64,000 nt of DNA from CAZPMT01 sp964587655 (GTDB taxonomy: Bacteria; Hydrogenedentota; Hydrogenedentia; Hydrogenedentales; SLHB01): positions 1 to 64,000 of the forward strand of contig CAZPMT010000015.1 of NCBI GenBank assembly GCA_964587655.1, read 5' to 3'. The position numbers were made by a program, and so were the translations under genes. A model generated the notes under the pieces. It saw nothing but the letters and a program-made list of their open reading frames with translations, did no database searches and was not told the DNA's origin. Position 1 is the stretch's first letter. Each line of letters begins with the position of its first letter. Shown here piece after piece: positions 61,997 through 64,000 of this stretch.

Positions 61997-62659
61997 TCAT
62001 GGGGTAGATAGCGGTCGTGGCGTACGCTCACGTCCCGGTACGCTACTAGACCCCTGCGGAGGGCGCAGAGAGGGGTCTTCCTGGCGAAGCCGCGGCGACT
62101 CTGAGGGGTCGTTCCCCCAACCCCTTCGCTGGGCCGTCCGCTCACGCGCCTTCTGAACCAGTCGTCGCATCTCGTTCTCGAAGTCATTGCAGAAAACGTA
62201 TAGTCGTGCTCGCCGCGTAACGCTCATGCCGGCGCTAATCTTCTCAAAGGCCGTCCGCTTGAGTTCCTGCAGGTTTGCATCGAGATCCTTAAGGCGGCTT
62301 AGTGTTTCCTCGATCTCTTTCTCCGAGCCGTTCTGTTTCAAGATTGCTCTGAGGGATCGGAGCGTTTCTTGTCGTTCTTTTTGAAGAGTACCGATTTGAG
62401 TCCGATACTCCACGAGCCGGCGGAGCAATATCACGGTCTCCTCGTCGTTCAGGCCGAGTTGCTGCGCCAATCGGGCCGCCATGATCTCTTGCACAAGCTC
62501 CTGCGGATTCTCGTGTTCTGCTTTTCTAGCATCGGGGGACGGAGAGGATTCAGGGGCCGTGTCCTTATCGCTCCCGGGGGTGTCCTGAGCTTCGACACTC
62601 TGTTGAACCACCGCGACAGTCAGCAACATAACCGTGATCGTGCGAAAAAGGATTTTCAT
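61997..62659 (-). CDS. Spy/CpxP-like periplasmic protein, third gene of the sigma operon
   Basis: 220 residues. Signal peptide (MKILFRTITVMLLTVAVVQQSVEAQ). A helical middle (about 50-165; AARLAQQLGLNDEETVILLRRLVEYR, LQKERQETLRSLRAIL, ETLSRLKDLDANLQELKR) with charged coiled-coil character resembles LTXXQ/Spy-CpxP periplasmic proteins. The C-terminus is Arg/Pro/Ser-rich and probably disordered. Its ATG overlaps the anti-sigma stop by four bases, so it is probably the regulated output or sensor partner of that system. Confidence 0.7.
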   Translation of the reverse strand: MKILFRTITVMLLTVAVVQQSVEAQDTPGSDKDTAPESSPSPDARKAEHENPQELVQEIMAARLAQQLGLNDEETVILLRRLVEYRTQIGTLQKERQETLRSLRAILKQNGSEKEIEETLSRLKDLDANLQELKRTAFEKISAGMSVTRRARLYVFCNDFENEMRRLVQKARERTAQRRGWGNDPSESPRLRQEDPSLRPPQGSSSVPGRERTPRPLSTP

Positions 62660-63294
62660 GTCATTTGACCTTCTCTCGCGTATTCGCGCAGTAGATCCTC
62701 AAACGTTTCCGCTTCATCTTTGTCCATTGACTCAAGCATGGCATCCAGGTCATCGTCGTCGTCCCATGCCGACGCGAGAACGACAAACCATTCGGTCTCC
62801 GAAAGCCCGATGATCATATCGTCGGCCGAGACCTCGTCACCGTACTCCAGCCCAGTGAGGTCGTCCGAGACCTCCGCAACTTCGAGATCTTCGGGTGTGA
62901 CCCGCGTCTCAACAGCGGGTTCGGGTTCCGGTTTCCGAAGAGCCGTCTGGGAAGAAACCGGAGGATTCGCCGGTTCGGCGCCTTGGTATAGGAAGAAGCC
63001 GATGAGGATGGCGGTCGCAAGGCCGCACGCAACCGCGAGCCGCGGACCCGCCCATGTCCACCAGGGCCGCGGGCCGTCGCGGAACTCTGAGGTAAGGGCT
63101 ACAACGCGGGTCAGGAACTCGGGACCTATCTTCGCGCCGGGAAGCGCACTCACCTGTGTCGAAAGACTCAGCAGTTCCCGGTGGCGGCGGGCGCAGTCCG
63201 CGCATAGTCTGAGGTGATCCGCGGTACGCTCCGCGTCTCGGGACTCTCCATCGATATACGCGGAGAGTTCCTCCGTGGAGCAATGTGTGTTCAT
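62656..63294 (-). CDS. Zinc-finger (zf-HC2) anti-sigma factor
   Basis: 212 residues from ATG at 63294, overlapping the sigma gene by ATGA. N-terminus TEELSAYIDGE plus HLRLCADCARRH gives the HxxxCxxC anti-sigma zinc motif. A single membrane helix lies at about 84-104 (LAVACGLATAILIGFFLYQ). The acidic outer part ends in DDDDDLDAMLESMDKDEAETFEDLL. It should hold the ECF sigma factor inactive until an envelope signal arrives. Confidence 0.85.
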   Translation of the reverse strand: MNTHCSTEELSAYIDGESRDAERTADHLRLCADCARRHRELLSLSTQVSALPGAKIGPEFLTRVVALTSEFRDGPRPWWTWAGPRLAVACGLATAILIGFFLYQGAEPANPPVSSQTALRKPEPEPAVETRVTPEDLEVAEVSDDLTGLEYGDEVSADDMIIGLSETEWFVVLASAWDDDDDLDAMLESMDKDEAETFEDLLREYAREGQMT

Positions 63295-63872
63295 AGCAAC
63301 TCTCCGCCCATGGCCAGCACGTGATCGCGGAGCTGTTCGCGGGCTCGGGCCAGCCGGCTTTTCACGGTGCCTTTCCGGCACTTCAGCACCCCTGCAATCG
63401 CATCATAGTCCATGCCGTTAACTTCCCGCAGCACAAGGATCTCCCGGTGGTCCGGGGAGAGTAAGGCTATGCCGCGTTCAATCATCGATTCCATCTCCTG
63501 AAGCCGTGCCGCGCGATCCGGACGCCGTGCGTTGTCCGGGACATCGGCCTCGGTTTCCAGGGCTTCCGCGCCTCCGCGTCCATGCCGCTTGGCATCTCGC
63601 AGGAAGTTCAGCGTCAGGTTTCGTGCGACGCCGAACAGGAACGTCGAGAACTTCGCGCGCGGCGCGAGGCGGCGCAAGTGGCGATGCAGCCGTACGAAAC
63701 TGTCCTGAGCAATCTCCTCGGCATCCTGCGCCGACCCGGTCATGCGGTGGCAAAACCGCATCACCGGCCCTTGATATCGCCGGACCAGTTCCGCAAAGGC
63801 GTCCATATCGCCCGCCTGTGCCCGCGCCACGAGGTCCCAATCGCTTATGCCGCGCATGCGCAGGTCAACCAT
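63291..63872 (-). CDS. ECF-family RNA polymerase sigma factor
   Basis: 193 residues. Region 2: AFAELVRRYQGPVMRFCHRMTGSAQDAEEIAQDSFVRLHRHL and FSTFLFGVARNLTLNFLRD. Region 4: LLSPDHREILVLREVNGMDYDAIAGVLKCRKGTVKSRLARAREQL. Typical ECF length and layout, co-transcribed with its anti-sigma factor and a Spy-like protein, all overlapping by four bases. Upstream 63873-64000 shows no gene. Confidence 0.92.
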   Translation of the reverse strand: MVDLRMRGISDWDLVARAQAGDMDAFAELVRRYQGPVMRFCHRMTGSAQDAEEIAQDSFVRLHRHLRRLAPRAKFSTFLFGVARNLTLNFLRDAKRHGRGGAEALETEADVPDNARRPDRAARLQEMESMIERGIALLSPDHREILVLREVNGMDYDAIAGVLKCRKGTVKSRLARAREQLRDHVLAMGGELL

Positions 63873-64000
63873 GACTTCATAAGGTTAAACCCTTTCCGGG
63901 TGGGGAGGTTCCATGCATTTCGGAGGTCTCACTCGCCACGTATGGAGAACGTCAGGCCGAGCCAGGAGGATTACTGGCGCTTGACGCGGGGACCGTCTGC

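Overview
The window is about 58% GC and carries single-gene and short-operon bacterial DNA with no rRNA. The gene mix suggests an uncultured, polysaccharide-degrading heterotroph of the Planctomycetes-like or Hydrogenedentota-like type: many Tat- or Sec-exported glycan and oxidoreductase enzymes, URO-D-like and PmoA-like (DUF6807) proteins, SUMF1-like proteins, and huge surface proteins with poly-(Gly-Glu) linkers, cohesin and dockerin domains. I lean towards Candidatus Hydrogenedentota because of the long GEGEGE linkers, but this is inference from family content and not a phylogenetic result.

Layout. 1-0.6 kb: the end of an IS21-type istB. 0.8-10.2 kb: ordinary and accessory genes (PKD/SUMF1 lipoprotein, an odd initiator-like tRNA, URO-D-like protein, nuclease-PDZ protein, NhaD-like antiporter, DUF2007 protein, degenerate response regulator, Bcp peroxiredoxin, HAD hydrolase, Tat-exported TIM-barrel protein, acyltransferase). 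10.4-12.2 kb: a decayed insertion sequence. 12.7-18.6 kb: a tightly overlapping operon of a Ser/Thr kinase, a CsgG-like lipoprotein and a FadL-like outer-membrane protein. 18.8-32.8 kb: three giant surface proteins (PPC/BACON/cohesin/dockerin; beta-helix/Calx-beta/B-repeat/cohesin/dockerin, interrupted by a 100-N assembly gap; NHL/caspase-like). 33-37 kb: PmoA-like protein and GH38 mannosidase. 37.7-41.7 kb: OmpA-family protein, Xer recombinase, HAD hydrolase, SurA-like lipoprotein. 41.8-54.6 kb: a glycan and oxidoreductase region (two related beta-helix proteins, GH29 fucosidase, an alpha/alpha-barrel hydrolase, 2-hydroxyacid dehydrogenase, sulfatase-like lipoprotein, Gfo/Idh/MocA) followed by c-di-GMP-type genes. 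54.7-64 kb: mostly minus-strand housekeeping and regulatory genes (HDOD, PilB/GspE, PHP, rnc, acpP, mutY, and an ECF sigma/anti-sigma/Spy-like operon).

The most interesting signal is not a gene. A 27-bp palindrome (10-bp arms ACAGTTTGTC and GACAAACTGT, 7-base loop near AAACCCC) occurs five times, always in or at the end of a coding region. It is read in all three phases and adds exactly nine codons, so it behaves like an in-frame mobile palindrome comparable in concept to Rickettsia palindromic elements. The same window holds several other small inverted-repeat families: a 185-bp MITE-like element present twice in opposite orientation around a PHP gene and overlapping the end of rnc, two REPIN-like hairpin-doublet families, an inverted pair of hexamer arrays, and a palindrome that breaks a transposase. 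Together they point to a genome with an unusually rich population of tiny non-autonomous repeats.
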